Numbered from the stretch's first letter, positions 49,201 to 61,400 are shown. The stretch: DNA of 64,000 bases from Eutreptiella sp. 'Long Island Sound 2002' (GCA_964036045.1 OZ038385.1:37604063-37668062); one strand, 5' to 3'. The notes: generated by a model not told the origin, from the letters alone. Numbers and translations: made by a program.

Positions 49201-51310
49201 AAGTGGGCCACTTTTGATTCTGCCCCCCGCTCTGAAGCGGAGGGGATCCCCGAGGCGGTAGCGGTTAAGTAGCCACCTTGCCCACAAGTGGGCCACTTCT
49301 GATTCTGCCCCCCGCTCTGAAGCGGAGGGTACCCCCGAGGCGGCAGGGGTTAAGTAGCCACCTTGCCCACAAGTGGGCCACGTGTGATTCGGCCCCCCGC
49401 CCGAAAGCGGAGGGGATCCCCGAGGCGGCAGGGGTTAAGTAGCCACCTTGCCCACAGGTGGGCCACTTCTGATTTGGCCCCCGGCCTGAAGCGGAGGGGA
49501 CCCCCGAGGCGGTAGGGGTTAAGTAGCCACCTTGCCCACAAGTGGGCCACTTCTGATTCTGCCCCCCCGCTCCGAAGGGGGGGGGACCCCCGAGGCGGCA
49601 GGGGTTACGTAGCTACCTTGCCCACAAGTGGGCCACTTCTGATTCTGCCCCCCGCTCTGAAGCGGTGGGGACCCCCGAGGCGGCAGGGGTTAAGTAGCCA
49701 CCTTGCCCACAAGTGGGCCACTTCTGATTTTGCCCCCCGCTCTGAAGCGGAGGGGACCCCCGAGCCGGCAGGGGTTAAGTAGCCACCTTGCCCACAAGTG
49801 GGCCACTTCTGATTTGGCCCCCGCTCTGAAGCGGAGGGGATCCCCGAGGCGGCAGGGGTTAAGTAGCCACCTTGCCCACAAGTGGGCCACTTCTGATTTG
49901 GCCCCCCGCTGTGAAGCGGAGGAGACCCTTGAGGCGGCAGGGGTTACGTAGCCACCTTGCCCACAAGTGGGCCACTTCTGATTCTGCCCCCCGCTCTGAA
50001 GCGGTGGGGACCCCTGAGGCGGCAGGGGTTAAGTAGCCACCTTGCCCACAAGTGGGCCAAGTCTGATTCTGCCCCCCGCTCTGAAGCGGAGGGGACCCCC
50101 GAGGCGGCAGGGGTTAAGTAGCCACCTTGCCCACAAGTGGGCCACTTCTGATCCTGCCCCCGGTCTGAAGCGGAGGGGATCCCCGAGGCGGCAGGGGTTA
50201 AGTAGCCACCTTGCCCACAAGTGGGCCACTTATGATTCTGCCCCCCGCTCTGAAGCGGTGGGGACCCCCGAGCCGGCAGGGGTTAAGTAGCCACCTTGCC
50301 CACAAGTGGGCCACTTCTGATTTGGCCCCCCGCTCTAAAGCGGAGGGGATCCCCGAGGCGGCAGGTCGTTAAGTAGCCACCTTGCCCACAAGTGGGCCAC
50401 TTCTGATTCTGCCCCCCGCTCTGAAGCGGAGGGGACCCCCGAGGCGGCAGGGGTTAAGTAGCCACCTTGCCCACAACAAGGCCACTTCTGATTCTTCCCC
50501 CCGCTCTGAAGCGGAGGGGACCCCCGAGGCGGCAGGTGTTGCGTAGCCACTTTGCCCACAAGTGGGCCACTTTTGATTCTGCCCCCCGCTCTGAAGCGGA
50601 GGGGATCCCCGAGGCGGTAGCGGTTAAGTAGCCACCTTGCCCACAAGTGGGCCACTTCTGATTCTGCCCCCCGCTCTGAAGCGGAGGGTACCCCCGAGGC
50701 GGCAGGGGTTAAGTAGCCACCTTGCCCACAAGTGGGCCACGTGTGATTCGGCCCCCCGCCCGAAAGCGGAGGGGATCCCCGAGGCGGCAGGGGTTAAGTA
50801 GCCACCTTGCCCACAGGTGGGCCACTTCTGATTTGGCCCCCGGCCTGAAGCGGAGGGGACCCCCGAGGCGGTAGGGGTTAAGTAGCCACCTTGCCCACAA
50901 GTGGGCCACTTCTGATTCTGCCCCCCCGCTCCGAAGGGGGGGGGACCCCCGAGGCGGCAGGGGTTACGTAGCTACCTTGCCCACAAGTGGGCCACTTCTG
51001 ATTCTGCCCCCCGCTCTGAAGCGGTGGGGACCCCCGAGGCGGCAGGGGTTAAGTAGCCACCTTGCCCACAAGTGGGCCACTTCTGATTTTGCCCCCCGCT
51101 CTGAAGCGGAGGGGACCCCCGAGCCGGCAGGGGTTAAGTAGCCACCTTGCCCACAAGTGGGCCACTTCTGATTTGGCCCCCGCTCTGAAGCGGAGGGGAT
51201 CCCCGAGGCGGCAGGGGTTAAGTAGCCACCTTGCCCACAAGTGGGCCAATTCTGATTCTGCCCCCCGCTCTGAAGCTGAGGGGACCCCCGAGGCGGCAGG
51301 CGTTAAGTAG
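43234..51310. repeat. Nested higher-order repeats of 1359, 3483 and 4501 bp inside the 85-bp array
   Basis: Diagnostic variants such as CCACAACAAGGCC, GTGATTCGGCCCCCCGCCCG and a run of CCCCCCCGCTCCGAAGG recur in blocks. The series beginning at 44169 reappears at 45528 (+1359), 48670 (+4501) and 50029 (+1359 again). The series at 43234 reappears at 46717 (+3483). A three-unit block (254 bp) is repeated at 47992 and 48246. These show multi-unit duplication, not only unit-by-unit slippage. Confidence 0.85.
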
Positions 51311-54300
51311 CCACCTTGCCCACAAGTGGGCCACTTCTGATTCTGCCCCCCGCTCTGAAGCGGAGGGGATCCCCGAGGCGGCAGGGGTTAAGTAGCCACC
51401 TTGCCCACAAGTGGGCCACTTCTGATTCTGCCCCCCGCTCTGAAGCGGAGGGGACCCCCGAGGCGGCAGGGGTTAAGTAGCCACCTTGCCCACAAGTGGG
51501 CCACTTCTGATTCTGCCCCCCGCTTCGAAGCGGAGGGGACCCCCGAGGCGGCAAGGGTTAAGTAGCCACCTTGCCCACAAGTGGGCCACTTCTGATTTGG
51601 CCCCCGCTCTGAAGCGGAGGGGATCCCCGAGGCGGCAGGGGTTAAGTAGCCACCTTGCCCACAAGTGGGCCACTTCTGATTTGGCCCCCCGCTCTGAAGC
51701 GGAGGGGACCCCCGAGGCGGCAGGGGTTAAGTAGCCACCTTGCCCACAAGTGGGCCACTTCTGATTCTGCCCCCCGCTCTGAAGCGGAGGGGATCCCCGA
51801 GGCGGCAGGGGTTAAGTAGCCATCTTGCCCACAAGTGGGCCACTTCTGATTTGGCCCCCCGCTCCGAAGCGGAGGGGACCCTTGAGGCGGCAGGGGTTAC
51901 GTAGCCACTTTGCCCACAAGTGGGCCACTTCTGATTCTGCCCCCCGCTCTGAAGCGGTGGGGACCCCTGAGGCGGCAGGGGTTAAGTAGCCACCTTGCCC
52001 ACAAGTGGGCCACTTCTGATTCCGCCCCCCGCTCTGAAGCGGAGGGGACCCCCGAGGCGGCAGGGGTTAAGTAGCCACCTTGACCACAAGTGGGCCACTT
52101 CTGATTCTGCCCCCCGCTCTGAAGTGGAGGGGATCCCCGAGGCGGCAGGGGTTAAGTAGCCACCTTGCCCACAAGTGGGCCACTTATGATTATGCCCCCC
52201 GCTCTGAAGCGGTGGGGACCCCCGAGCCGGCAGGGGTTACGTAGCCACTTTGCCCACAAGTGGGCCACTTTTGATTCTGCCCCCCGCTCTGAAGCGGAGG
52301 GGATCCCCGAGGCGGTAGCGGTTAAGTAGCCACCTTGCCCACAAGTGGGCCACTTCTGATTCTGCCCCCCGGTCTGAAGCGGAGGGGACCCCCGAGGCGG
52401 CAGGGGTTAAGTAGCCACCTTGCCCACAAGTGGGCCACTTCTGATTCTGCCCCCCGGTCTGAAGCGGTGGGGACCCTTGAGGCGGCAGGGGTTACGTAGC
52501 CACTTTGCCCACAAGTGGGCCACTTTTGATTCTGCCCCCCGCTCTGAAGCGGTGGGGACCCCCGAGGCGGCAGGGGTTAAGTAGCCACCTTGCCCACAAG
52601 TGGGCCACTTCTGATTCCGCCCCCCGCTCTGAAGCGGTGGGGATCCCCGAGGCGGCAGGGGTTAAGTAGCCACCTTGCCCACAAGTGGGCCACTTCTGAT
52701 TCTGCCCCCCGCTCTGAAGCGGTGGGGATCCTCGAGGCGGCAGGGGTTACGTAGCCACCTTGCCCACAAGTGGGCCACGTGTGATTCGGCCCCCCGCCCG
52801 AAAGCGGAGGGGACCCCCGAGGCGGCAGGGGTTAAGTAGCCATCTTGCCCACAGGTGGGCCACTTCTGATTTGGCCCCCCCGCTCCGAAGCGGAGGGGAC
52901 CCCCGAGGCGGCAGGGGTTAAGTAGCCACCTTGCCCACAAGTGGGCCACTTCTGATTTGGCCCCCGGTGTGAAGCGGAGGGGACCCCCGAGACGGCGGGG
53001 GTTAAGTAGCCACCTTGCCCACAAGTGGGCCACTTCTGATCCTGCCCCCCACTCTGAAGCGGTGGGGATCCTCGAGGCGGCAGGGCCTAAGTAGCCACCT
53101 TGCCCACAAGTGGGCCACGTGTGATTCGGCCCCCCGCCCGAAAGCGGAGGGGATCCCCGAGGCGGCAGGGGGTAAGTAGCCACCTTGCCTACAGGTGGGC
53201 CACTTCTGATTTGGCCCCCGCTCCGAAGCGGAGGGGACCCCCGAGGCGGTAGGGGTTAAGTAGCCACCTTGCCCACAAGTGGGCCAGTTCTGATTCTGCC
53301 CCCCCGCTCCGAAGGGGAGGGGACCCCCGAGGCGGCAGGGGTTAAGTAGCCACCTTGCCCACAAGTGGGCCACTTCTGATTCTGCCCCCCGCTCTGAAGC
53401 GGTGGGGACCCCCGAGCCGGCAGGGGTTAAGTAGCCACCTTGCCCACAAGTGGGCCACTTGTGATTCTTCCCCCCGCCCTGCAGCGGAGGGGATCCTCGA
53501 GGCGGCAGGGGTTAAGTAGCCACCTTGCCCACAAGTGGGCCACTTCTTATTTGGCCCCCCGCTTTGAAGCGGAGGGGACCCCCGAGGCGGCAGGGGTTAA
53601 GTAGCCACCTTGCCCACAAGTGGGCAAGTCTGATTCTGCCCCCCGCTCTGAAGCGGTGGGGACCCCCGAGGCGGCAGGGGTTAAGTAGCCACTTTGCCCA
53701 CAATTGGGCCACTTCTGATTGTGCCCCCCGCTCTGCAGCTGTGGGGACCCCCGAGGCGGCAGGGGTTAAGTAGCCACCTTGCCCACAAGTGGGCCACTTC
53801 TCATTTTGCCCCCCGCTATGAAGCGGAGGGGACCCCCGAGGCGGCAGGGGTTAAGTAGCCACCTTGCCCACAATTGGGCCACTTCTGATTGTGCCCCCCG
53901 CTCTGCAGCTGTGGGGATCCCCGAGGCGGCAGGGGTTAAGTAGCCACCTTGCCCACAAGTGGGCCACTTCTGATTCTGCCCCCCGCTTTGAAGCGGAGGG
54001 GACCCCCGAGGCAGCAGGGGTTAAGTAGCCACCTTGCCCACAAGTGGGCCACTTCTGATTCTGCCCCCCGCTCTGAAGCGGAGGGGATCCCCGAGGCGGC
54101 AGGGGTCAAGTAGCCACCTTGCCCACAAGTGGGCCACTTTTGATTCTGCCCCCCGCTCTGAAGCGGAGGGGATCCTCGAGGCGGCAGGGGTTAAGTAGCC
54201 ACCTTGCCCACAAGTGGGCCACTTCTGATTCTGCCCCCCGCTCTGAAGCGGAGGGGACCCCCGAGGCGGCAGGGGTTAAGTAGCCACCTTGCCCACAAGT

Positions 54301-54775
54301 GGGCCACTTCTGATTCTTCCCCCCGCTCTGAAGCGGAGGGGACCCCCGAGGCGGCAGGGGTTACGTAGCCACCTTGCCCACAAGTGGGCCACTTCTGATT
54401 CTGCCCCCCGGTCTGAAGCGGAGGGGACCCTTCAGGGGGCAGGGGTTACGTAGCCACCTTGCCCACAAGTGGGCCACTTCTGATTCTGCCCCCCGCTCTG
54501 AAGCGGAGGGGACCCCCGAGGCGGCAAGGGTTAAGTAGCCACCTTGCCCACAAGTGGGCCACTTCTGATTCTGCCCCCCGCTCTGAAGTGGAGGGGACCC
54601 CCGAGGTGGCAGGGGTTAAGTAGCCACCTTGCCCACAAGTGGGCCACTTCTGATTCTGCCCCCTGGTCTGAAGCGGTGGGGACCCCCGAGGCGGCAGGGG
54701 TTAAGTAGCCACCTTGCCCACAAGTGGGCCACTTCTGATTCTGCCCCCCGCTCTGAAGCCGTGGGGATCCCCCAG

Positions 54776-55438
54776 CATGCCCAAAAAGAATATATTGACA
54801 AACGCCAAGGGTGGCATGTGGGCCACTCCGACCCTGGTGTCCCGTGTAGCACACCGGCAGAGTCAAGAGCTTTTTGTATGAAACTTCTTACTCGGCACAA
54901 GTTGCACGGGTTGCGTGAGTTTCTGCGAGAGGTTGTGTCTCGAATGCGTGAACAATGGACCAAAGGCCGCGAACAACTAGGGGGTAGAGCTATGCAGCCT
55001 GCTCCTTGGATGTGGCAAGAGGCCCAATGCATACTTCATGATGCAATCTTTTTCGATGATGGTGATGCAGTCTTCTTCCATCAAGGTGTTGCATCACGAA
55101 AGCGGGGTGCCAACGGCAAGCCTGTCCGTGAGTACTCCCCCATCGATGGCATGCAAGTGGCCCAGTGGAAGAAAATCTTGGCCACTATATCTGACGGAGG
55201 TCGTGTTAGGTGGCCCCAACTTGTCGACTTCTTGAGGGGTCACCGTGTCACAGCTGAGGCTTGCACATGTGCCACGTATTGCACATTAGGTGTTTGTGAG
55301 GGCTGTTTGTTGTGGCTTCTTGTGAAGGAACCCGGCTTCGAGGTGCCTTTGCGCTACTGCTGGAAGTTTGTTGTTTCCCGTCCCTTTAAGTTTGGTCGTG
55401 TGAGACGCAACGTTGTAACCCGCGTTGAAGTCGAATAG
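54776..55438 (+). CDS. Transposase-like protein, C-terminal part after the satellite
   Basis: 220 codons from the CAT after the CCCCAG at the satellite's right edge to TAG at 55436-55438. Upstream the frame is open through satellite sequence, but that part is not genuine coding. The segment begins HAQKEYIDK, which could supply His to the CTLC knuckle left of the array, then has a charged helical stretch and, near the C-terminus, the Cys cluster EACTCATYCTLGVCEGC. It ends in a basic tail (RRNVVTRVEVE). The phase agrees with the left half both for direct joining at GGGATCCCC and for splicing from GTATGG at 32718. Continuity of the two halves is inferred. Confidence 0.55.
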   Translation, partial: HAQKEYIDKRQGWHVGHSDPGVPCSTPAESRAFCMKLLTRHKLHGLREFLREVVSRMREQWTKGREQLGGRAMQPAPWMWQEAQCILHDAIFFDDGDAVFFHQGVASRKRGANGKPVREYSPIDGMQVAQWKKILATISDGGRVRWPQLVDFLRGHRVTAEACTCATYCTLGVCEGCLLWLLVKEPGFEVPLRYCWKFVVSRPFKFGRVRRNVVTRVEVE

Positions 55439-55439
55439 A

Positions 55440-58400
55440 AGCTTGGAGGCTTGTGGAAACTTGTCGGGAGCTTGTTGGCAGCTTGCCGGCAACTTGTCGG
55501 CAACTCATCGGCAACTTGTCGGCAACTTGTCGGCAGCTTGTCGGCAACTTGTCGGCAACTTGTTGGAAATTTGTCGGTAACTTGTGGGCAACTTGGCGGC
55601 AACTTGTCGGCAGCTTGTCGGCAACTTGTTGGCACCTTTTCGGCAGCTTGTCCGCAACTTGTCGGCAAGTTGCCGGCAACTTGTTGGAACCTTTTCGGCA
55701 GCTTGTCCGCAACTTGTCGGCAAGTTGCCGGCAACTTGTCGGCAACTTGTCGGCAACTTGGCGCCAACTTGTCGGCAACTTGTCGGCGACTTGGCGCCAA
55801 CTTGTCGGCAAATTGTCGGCAACTTGTCGGCAGCTTGTCGGCACCTTGTCGGCAGCTTGTCGGCAACTTGGCCGGAGTTCGTCGGAGTTTGTCGGCAACT
55901 TGTCGGCAGCTTGTCGGCACCTTGTCGGCAACTTGGCGGCAGCTTGTCGGCAGCTTGTCGGCAACTTGTCGGCAGCTTGTCGGCAGCTTGTCGGCAACTT
56001 GTCAGCAACTTGTCGGAAACTTGTCAGCAACTTGTTGGCAACTTGTCGGCGGCTTGTCGCCGACTTGTCGGCAGCTTGGCGCCAACTTGTTGGCCGCTTG
56101 TCGGCAACTTGTCGGCAATTGGTCGGCACCTTGTCGGCAACTTGTTAGCAACTTGTTGACAGCTTGTCGGCAACTTGTCGGCAGCTTGTGGGCAACTTGT
56201 CCGCAGCTTGTCGGCAACTTGTCGGCAGCTTGTCGGCACCTTGTCGGCAGCTTGTCGGCAGCTTGTCGGCAGCTTGTCGCCATTTTGTCGGCAGCTTGTT
56301 GGCAGCTTGTCAGAAACTTGTCGGCAACTTGTCGGCAACTTGTCGGCAGCTTGTCGGCAACTTGTTCCGCTTGTAGGCAGCTTGTCGGCAGCTTGTCGGC
56401 AGCTTGTCGGCAACTTGTCGGCAACTTGTCGGCAACTTGGCGCCAACTTGTCGGCAACTTGTCGGCAACTTGGCGCCAACTTGTCGGCAAATTGTCGGCA
56501 ACTTGTCGGCAACTTGTCGGCAACTTGTCGGCAGCTTGTCGGCACTTTGTCGGCAGCTTGTCGGGAACCTGGCGGCAGCTTGTCGGCAGCTTGTCGGCAA
56601 CTTGTTGGCAGCTTGTCGGCAGCTTGTTGGCAACTTGTCGAAAACTTGTTGGCAAGTTGTCGGCAACTTGTCGGCGGCTTGTCGCCAACTTGTCGGCAGC
56701 TTGGCGCCAACTTGTTCGCCGCTTGTCGGCAACTTTTCGGCAATTGATCGGCAACTTGTCGGCAACTTGTCGACAGCTTGTCGGCAACTTGTCGGCAGCT
56801 TGTGGGCAACTTGTCCGCAGCTTGTCGGCAGCTTGTCGGCAGCTTGTGGGCAGCTTGTAGGCACCTTGTCGGCAGCCTGTCGGCAGCTTGTCAGCAACTT
56901 GTTGAAAACTTGTCGGCAACTTGTCGGCAACTTGTCGGCATTTTGTCGGCAGCTTGTTGGCAGCTTGTCGGAAACTTGGCGGCAACTTGTCGGCAACTTG
57001 TCGGCAACTTGTCGGCAACTTGTCGGCAACTTGTCGGCAGCTTGTCGGCAACTTGTTGGCAGCTTGTCGGCAGCTTGTCGGCAGCTTGTCGGCAGCTTGT
57101 CGGCAACTTGTCCGCTACTTGTCGGCACCTTGTCGGCAGCTTGTCGGCAAGTTGCCGGCGACTCGTTGACATCTTGTCGGCAACTTGTCGGCAGCTTGTC
57201 GGTAACTTGTCGAAATCTTGTCGACAGCTTGTAGGCAGCTTGTCGGCAGCTTGTCGGCAGCTTGTCGGCACCTTGTCGGCAACTTGTCGGCAGCTTGTCG
57301 GCAACTTGTTGGCAGCTTGTCGGCAGCTTGTTGGCAGCTTGTCGGCAGCTACTCGGCAACTTGTCCGCTACTTGTCGGCACCTTGTCGGCAGCTTGTCGG
57401 CAAGTTGCCGGCGACTCGTTGACATCTTGTCGGCAGTTTGTCGGCAACTTGTCGGCAGCTTGTCGGCAACTTGTCGGCAACTTGTCGGCATTTTGTCGGC
57501 AGCTTGTTGGCAGCTTGTCGGCAGCTTGTCGGCAACTTGTCCGCTACTTGTCGGCACCTTGTCGGCAGCTTGTCGGCAAGTTGCCGGCGACTCGTTGACA
57601 TCTTGTCGGCACTTTGTCGGCAACTTGTCGGCAGCTTGTCGGTAACTTGTCGAAAACTTGTCGGCAGCTTGTCGGCAACTTGTCGGCAACTTGTCGGCAT
57701 TTTGTCGGCAGCTTGTTGGCAGCTTGTCGGAAACTTGGCGGCAACTTGTGGGCAACTTGTCGGCATCTTGTCGACAGCTTGTAGGCAGCTTGTCGGCAGC
57801 TTGTCGGCAGCTTCTTGGCAGCTTGTCGGCAACTTGTCGGCAGCTTGTCGGCAACTTGTCGGCAGCTTGTCGGTAACTTGTCGAAAACTTGTCGGCAGCT
57901 TGTCGGCAGCTTGTCGGTAGCTTGTCTGCAAGTTGTCCGCAACTTGTCGGCAGCTCGTCGGCAACTTGTCGACAACTTGTCCTCAGCTTGTCGGCAACTT
58001 GTTGGCAGGTTGTCGGCAACTTGTCGGCAACTTGTCGGCAACTTGTCGTAAACTTCCCGGCACCTTGTGGGCAACTTGTTGGCTACTTGTTGGCAGCTGG
58101 TCGGCGACTTGTCGGCAGCTTGTCGGTAGCTTGTCGGCAGCCTGTCGGAAAATTGTCGGCAACTTGTCGGCAACTTGTCGGCAACGTGTTGGCACCTTGT
58201 CGGCAGATTGTCGGCACTTGTTGGTAGCTTGTCGGTACCTTTCTGGCAGCTTGACGGTAGCTTGTCGGCAACTTGTCGGCACCTTGTCGGCAGATTGTCG
58301 GCACCTTGTCGGCAGCTTGTCGGTAGACCGTCGGCAACTTGTCGGCCACTTGTTGGCAGCTTGTCGGCAGCTTGTGGGCAGCTTTTTGGCACCTTGTTTG

Positions 58401-61400
58401 CAGCTTGTCGGCAGCTTGTCGGCAACTTGTCGGCAACTTGTCGGCATCTTGTCCGCAACTTGTTGGCAGCTTGTCGGCAGCTTGTCGGCACCTTGTGGGC
58501 ACCTTGTCGGCAAGTTGCCGGCAATTGGTCGGCAGCTTATCGGCAGCTTGTCGGCAACTTGTCGGCAACTTGTCGGCAACTTGGCGGCAGCTTGTCAGCA
58601 GCTTGTCGGCAACTTGTTGGCACCTTGTTGGCACCTTGTCGGCAGCTTGGCGGCAGCTTGTCCGTAGCTTGTCGGCAGCTTGTTGGCAATTTGTCGGCAG
58701 CTTGTCGGCAACTTGTCGGCAGCTTGTTGGCAAACTGTCGGCAACTTGTCCGCAGCTTGTCCGGACCTTGTCCGCAGCTTGTCGGCACCTTGTCGGCAGC
58801 TGGTCGGCTACTTGTCGCCAGCTTGTCGGCAACTTGTCGGCAACTTGTCGGCAACTTGTCCGCAACTTGTCGGCAACTTGTGGGCAGCTTGTCGGTAACT
58901 TATGGGCAGCTTGTCGGCAACTTGTCGGCACCTTGTCGGCAGCTTGTCGGCAGCTTGTTGGCAACTTGTCGGCACCTTGTCGGCAGCTTGGCGGCAGCTT
59001 GTCCGTAGCTTGTCGGCAGCTTGTTGGCAATTTGTCGGCAGCTTGTCGGCAACTTGTCGGCAGCTTGTTGGCAAACTGTCGGCAACTTGTCCGCAGCTTG
59101 TCCGGACCTTGTCCGCAGCTTGTCGGCACCTTGTCGGCAGCTGGTCGGCTACTTGTCGCCAGCTTGTCGGCAACTTGTCGGCAACTTGTCGGCAACTTGT
59201 CCGCAACTTGTCGGCAACTTATGGGCAGCTTGTCGGCAACTTGTCGGCACCTTGTCGGCAGCTTGTCGGCAGCTTGTCGGCAGCTTTCCGGCAACTTGTC
59301 AGCAACTTGTCGGCAGCTTGTCGGTAACTTGTGGGCACCCTGTCGGCAGCTTGTCGGCAGCTTGTCGGCAGCTTGTCGGCAGCTTGTCGGCAGCTTGTCG
59401 GCACCTTGTCGGCAGCTTGTCGGTAGCTTGTCGGCAGCTTGTCGGCAACTAGTCGGCAACTTGTCGGCAACTTGTCTGCAATTTGTCGGCAACTTGTCGG
59501 CAACTTGTTGGCAGCTTGTCGGCAGCTTGTCGGCAGCTTGTTGGCAGCTTGTCGGCAAATTGTGGGCAACTTGGCGGCAGCTTGTCGGCAGCTTGTCGGC
59601 AACTTGTTGGCACCTTGTCGGCACCTTGTCGGCAGCTTGGCGGCAATTTGTCCGGAGATTGTCGGCAGCTTGTTGGCAACTTGTCGGCAACTTGTGGGCA
59701 ACTTGTCGGTAGCTTGTCGGCACCTTGTTGGCAGCTTGTCGGGACTTTGTCGGCAACTTGTCGGCACCTTGTCGGCAACTTGTCGGCAACTTGTCACCAA
59801 CTTGTCGGCAGCTTGTCGGTAAATTATGGGCACCTTGTCGGCAGCTTGTCGGCAGGTTGTCGGGAGCTTGTCGGCAACTTGTCGGCAACTTGTCGGCAAC
59901 TTGTCCGCAACTTGTCGGCAACTTGTCGGCAACTTGTCGGCAACTTGTCGGCAGCTTGTCAGCACCTTGTCGGCAACTTGTCGGCAGCTTGGTGGGAGCT
60001 TGTCGGCAACTTGTCGGCAACTTGTTGGCAACTTGTTCGCAACCTGTCGGCAACTTGTCGGCAACTTGCCGGCAATTTGTCGGCAGCTTGTAAGCAACTT
60101 GTCGGCAGCTTGTCGGCAACTTGTCGGCAACTTGTCGGCAACTTGGCGGCAGCTTGTCGGCAGCTTGTCGGCAACTTGTTGGCACCTTGTCGGCACCTTG
60201 TCGGCAGCTTGTCGGCAACTTGTCGGCAACTTGTCCGCAACTTGTGGGCAACTTGTCTGCAACTTGTCGGCTGCTTGTCGGCACCTTGTCGGCAGCTTGT
60301 CGGCAGCTTGTCGGCAACTTGTCAGCAACTTGTCGGCAGCTTGTCGGTAACTTATGGGCATCTTGTCGGCAGCTTGTCGGCAAATTGTCGGCAAATTGTC
60401 GGCAACTTGTCGGCAACTTGTCGGCAGCTTGTCGGCAACTTGTCGGCAGCTTCTTGGCACCTTGTCGGCAGATTATCGGCAGCTTGTCGGTAGCTTGTCG
60501 GTAACTTTTTGGCAGCTTGTGGGTAGCTTGTCGGCAACTTGTCGGCAGCTTGTCGGCAACTTGTGGGCACCTTGTCGGCACGTTGTCGGCAGATTGTCGG
60601 CAGCTTGTCGGTAGCTTGTCGGTAACTTTCTGGCAGCTTGTCGGTAGCTTGTCGGCAACTTGTCGCCAACTTGTCGGCAGCTTGTCGGCACTTTGTCGGC
60701 CACTTGTTGGCAGCTTGTCGGCAGCTTGTTGGCAGCTTGTTGGCACCTCGTCGGCAAGTTGCCGGCAACTTGTCGGCAGCTTTTCGGCAACTTGTCGGCA
60801 GCTTGTCGGCAGCTTGACGGCAGCTTGTCGGCACCTTGTCGGCAGCTTGTTGGCAAGTTGCCGGCAACTTGTCGGCAGCTTGTCTGCAAATTGTCGGCAG
60901 CTTGTCGGGACCTTGTCGGCAGCTTGTCGGCAACTTGTCGGCACCTTGTCGGCAGCTCGGCGGCAGCTTGTCGGCCACTTGTCGGCACCTTGTCGGCAGC
61001 TTGTCGGCACATTGTCGGCAGCTTGTTGGCACCTTGTGGACAGCTTGTCGGCAACTTGTCGGCACCTTGTCGGGACCTTGTCGGCAGATTGTCCGCAGCT
61101 TGTCGGTAGCTTGTCGGTAACTTTCCGGCATCTTGTCGGTATCTTGTCGGCAACTTGTCCGCAGCTTGTGGGCAACTTGTGGGCACCTTGTCGGCACCTT
61201 GTCGGCATATTGTCGGCAGCTTGTCGGTAGCTTGTCGGTAACTTTCTGGCAGCTTGTCGGTAGCCGGTTGGCAACTTATTGCCAACCTGTCGGCAGCTTG
61301 TCGGCAGTTTGTCGGCAGCTTGTCGCCCACTTGTTGGCAGCTTGTCGGCAGCTTGTTGGCAGCTTGTCGGCAGTTTGTCGGCAGCTTGTCGCCCACTTGT

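Larger units (their letters stand above)
32754..54772. repeat. 85-bp minisatellite array, about 259 units, 22 kb
   Basis: Head-to-tail 85-bp units with a few 84- and 86-bp variants. Along the plus strand each unit runs AAGTAGCCACCTTGCCCACA, AGTGGGCCACTTCTGATTCT, GCCCCCCGCTCTGAAGCGGA, GGGGACCCCCGAGGCGGCAG, GGGTT. Three inverted repeats recur per unit: GCCCAC-AA-GTGGGC, AAGTGG-G-CCACTT and CCGCT-CTGA-AGCGG. Both ends of the array fall at GGGATCCCC, so it holds a whole number of units. Because 85 is not a multiple of three and one frame carries TAG, only short frames of recurring length exist; they are not genes. The array interrupts the transposase-like coding sequence. Confidence 0.98.
29132..55438 (+). 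mobile_element. Candidate transposon-derived locus interrupted by satellite DNA
   Basis: Parts 1-3 and the C-terminal segment lie in order on one strand and together resemble a single large protein with N-terminal Cys clusters, a central catalytic-like helical region and C-terminal zinc fingers, as in some eukaryotic DNA transposases. Frame breaks at about 30.45 and 31.93 kb suggest decay, unless unseen introns bridge them. No terminal inverted repeats or target-site duplication were found, so mobility is unproven; a host gene of unknown function is the alternative. Confidence 0.35.

Noticed and set aside
32754-54772. CRISPR array
   Set aside because: Whole units repeat head to tail with no unique spacers, unit length and context are wrong, and the genome is eukaryotic.
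32946-54866. Dozens of 66-152 codon frames beginning MAHLWARW on the minus strand or MPTSGP on the plus strand
   Set aside because: They recur with the 85-bp period and its multiples and end at the same repeat-encoded stops; they are shadows of the satellite.
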